From Anaerolineales bacterium (GTDB lineage Bacteria > Chloroflexota > Anaerolineae > Anaerolineales > UBA6663), in NCBI GenBank assembly GCA_016789245.1, contig JAEURM010000136.1, positions 1 through 5,935 on the forward strand: a stretch of 5,935 bases of DNA, read 5' to 3'. The notes under the pieces were generated by a model, which was not told where the DNA came from, made no database searches, and worked only from the letters and a program-made list of their open reading frames with translations. Position numbers and translations under genes: made by a program. Below, one piece after another: positions 5,541 to 5,935 of the stretch; within the stretch, counting starts at the first letter, position 1, and each line of letters starts with the position of its first letter.

Positions 5541-5879
5541 ATGCATCTACGAATCAATTCAATTTGGAGTCCGGATTTACGCCATCCCTCAGATGGTTTG
5601 CCTGAAGACTTGTCTCACTTCAACTTATTCTTTCAAGTTGCTTTATCTGAGCAAGGAGAAGCGGGTCATGAAGTTTTTGAGTTTACGGTTTGTTCGCCAT
5701 CAGCTCTTTCGGAAATTGAGTCGGGGCGCTTCATCAGCAATGTGCTAGTGCTTAAAACCTTTGAATGGGATGCGCTTCATCAAAGAGTACAAAAACTCCT
5801 GCTCCATTGTTCCTCCTGCAAAAATTGGGCAGATGTGATTGAGAAGCTATCTGGCTCTCTCAAACATACTGACTCTTAG
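5541..5879 (+). CDS. Imm8-like immunity protein, orphan
   Basis: A 112-residue soluble protein resembling the Imm8 family (PF15586) of immunity proteins, which neutralise toxins of polymorphic or contact-dependent systems. Family-like features in order are: INSIWSPDL (5-13), LPEDLSHFNLFFQVAL (20-35), GHEVFEFTVCSPSAL (42-56), a VLVLKTFEWDAL strand-helix (68-79), and the W96 segment NWADVIEKL (95-103). The usual aromatic ending of the family (W.F.dY-like) is absent and the protein stops at SLKHTDS, so it may be slightly truncated or divergent. It has no signal peptide or membrane segment, as expected for a cytoplasmic antitoxin. GC content is about 43% by my count, against about 61% in a sampled 120 bases of the oxidase gene, which suggests horizontal acquisition. 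It follows the oxidase stop by 2 bases, so it could be translated from the same transcript. No toxin gene is visible. The family call is from memory of its pattern and is not confirmed by search. Confidence 0.7.
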   Translation: MHLRINSIWSPDLRHPSDGLPEDLSHFNLFFQVALSEQGEAGHEVFEFTVCSPSALSEIESGRFISNVLVLKTFEWDALHQRVQKLLLHCSSCKNWADVIEKLSGSLKHTDS

Positions 5880-5890
5880 ACAAATTAAAA

Positions 5891-5935
5891 ATGGAGCATC
5901 CTGAGCAGAGCGGCGAGCTTTTCCGCCGCGCAGTT
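5891..5935 (+). CDS. Possible start of a further gene (cut by right edge)
   Basis: An ATG 12 bases after the immunity gene's stop opens a frame that stays open to the window end, giving MEHPEQSGELFRRAV. The spacing and the lack of a ribosome binding site match the other genes here. However, 15 codons are too few to identify anything, and the sequence CATCCTGAGC...GCGGCG also resembles an intergenic repeat, so this is a weak call. Confidence 0.2.
   Translation, partial: MEHPEQSGELFRRAV
5910..5929. repeat. GC-rich inverted repeat at right edge
   Basis: GCGGCG (5910-5915) and CGCCGC (5924-5929) form a 6-base-pair stem with an 8-base loop (AGCTTTTC). It lies 31 bases after the immunity gene's stop. 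It might be a terminator stem, a spacer repeat or chance within a coding region. The window ends before any T tract could be seen. Confidence 0.3.

Overview
The window (5,935 bases, roughly 55-60% GC over most of its length) looks like chromosomal DNA of an environmental bacterium, most probably a member of the Chloroflexota (Anaerolineae-like). That placement is inference. It rests on several families of short palindromic repeats confined to the spacers (including the widespread CCTGAGC..GTCGAAGG palindrome), on a proline/threonine-rich lipoprotein carrying a TolB-like propeller, and on the absence of Shine-Dalgarno sequences in front of every gene. All genes lie on the + strand.

Layout. Positions 2-352 hold the C-terminal part of a YitT-type membrane protein (DUF2179 domain), cut by the left edge and possibly frameshifted close to it. 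A spacer with CTTCGTG repeats, a terminator-like hairpin and an exact extended -10 promoter (TGATATAAT, 439-447) leads into a tight three-gene unit: a 75-residue cysteine-rich protein (504-731), a secreted M23 metallopeptidase (739-1443) and a propeller lipoprotein (1449-2585), separated by 7 and 5 bases. A second repeat-rich leader precedes a NudL-like CoA pyrophosphatase of the Nudix family (2674-3243). A short spacer with ACGGATTT inverted repeats precedes a TauE/SafE-family permease (3311-4069). A 245-base spacer of nested palindromes then precedes a DadA/PuuB-like FAD amine oxidase (4315-5538). Two bases after its stop begins a clearly AT-richer gene for an Imm8-like immunity protein (5541-5879). 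The last 56 bases hold a possible start of another gene or another repeat.

How the genes fit together. The peptidase and the lipoprotein are both exported and probably act at the cell envelope; the small cysteine-rich protein shares their promoter but has no known role. The Nudix hydrolase, permease and amine oxidase are ordinary metabolic or transport genes with no obvious common pathway. The immunity-like gene is the most foreign item: about 43% GC against about 61% in a sampled part of its upstream neighbour, with no toxin gene visible.

I see no CRISPR array, RNA gene, transposase or complete new system. The points most worth following are the orphan immunity-like gene, the family of repeats placed in gene leaders, the uniform lack of ribosome binding sites, and the cysteine-rich protein at the head of the envelope operon.
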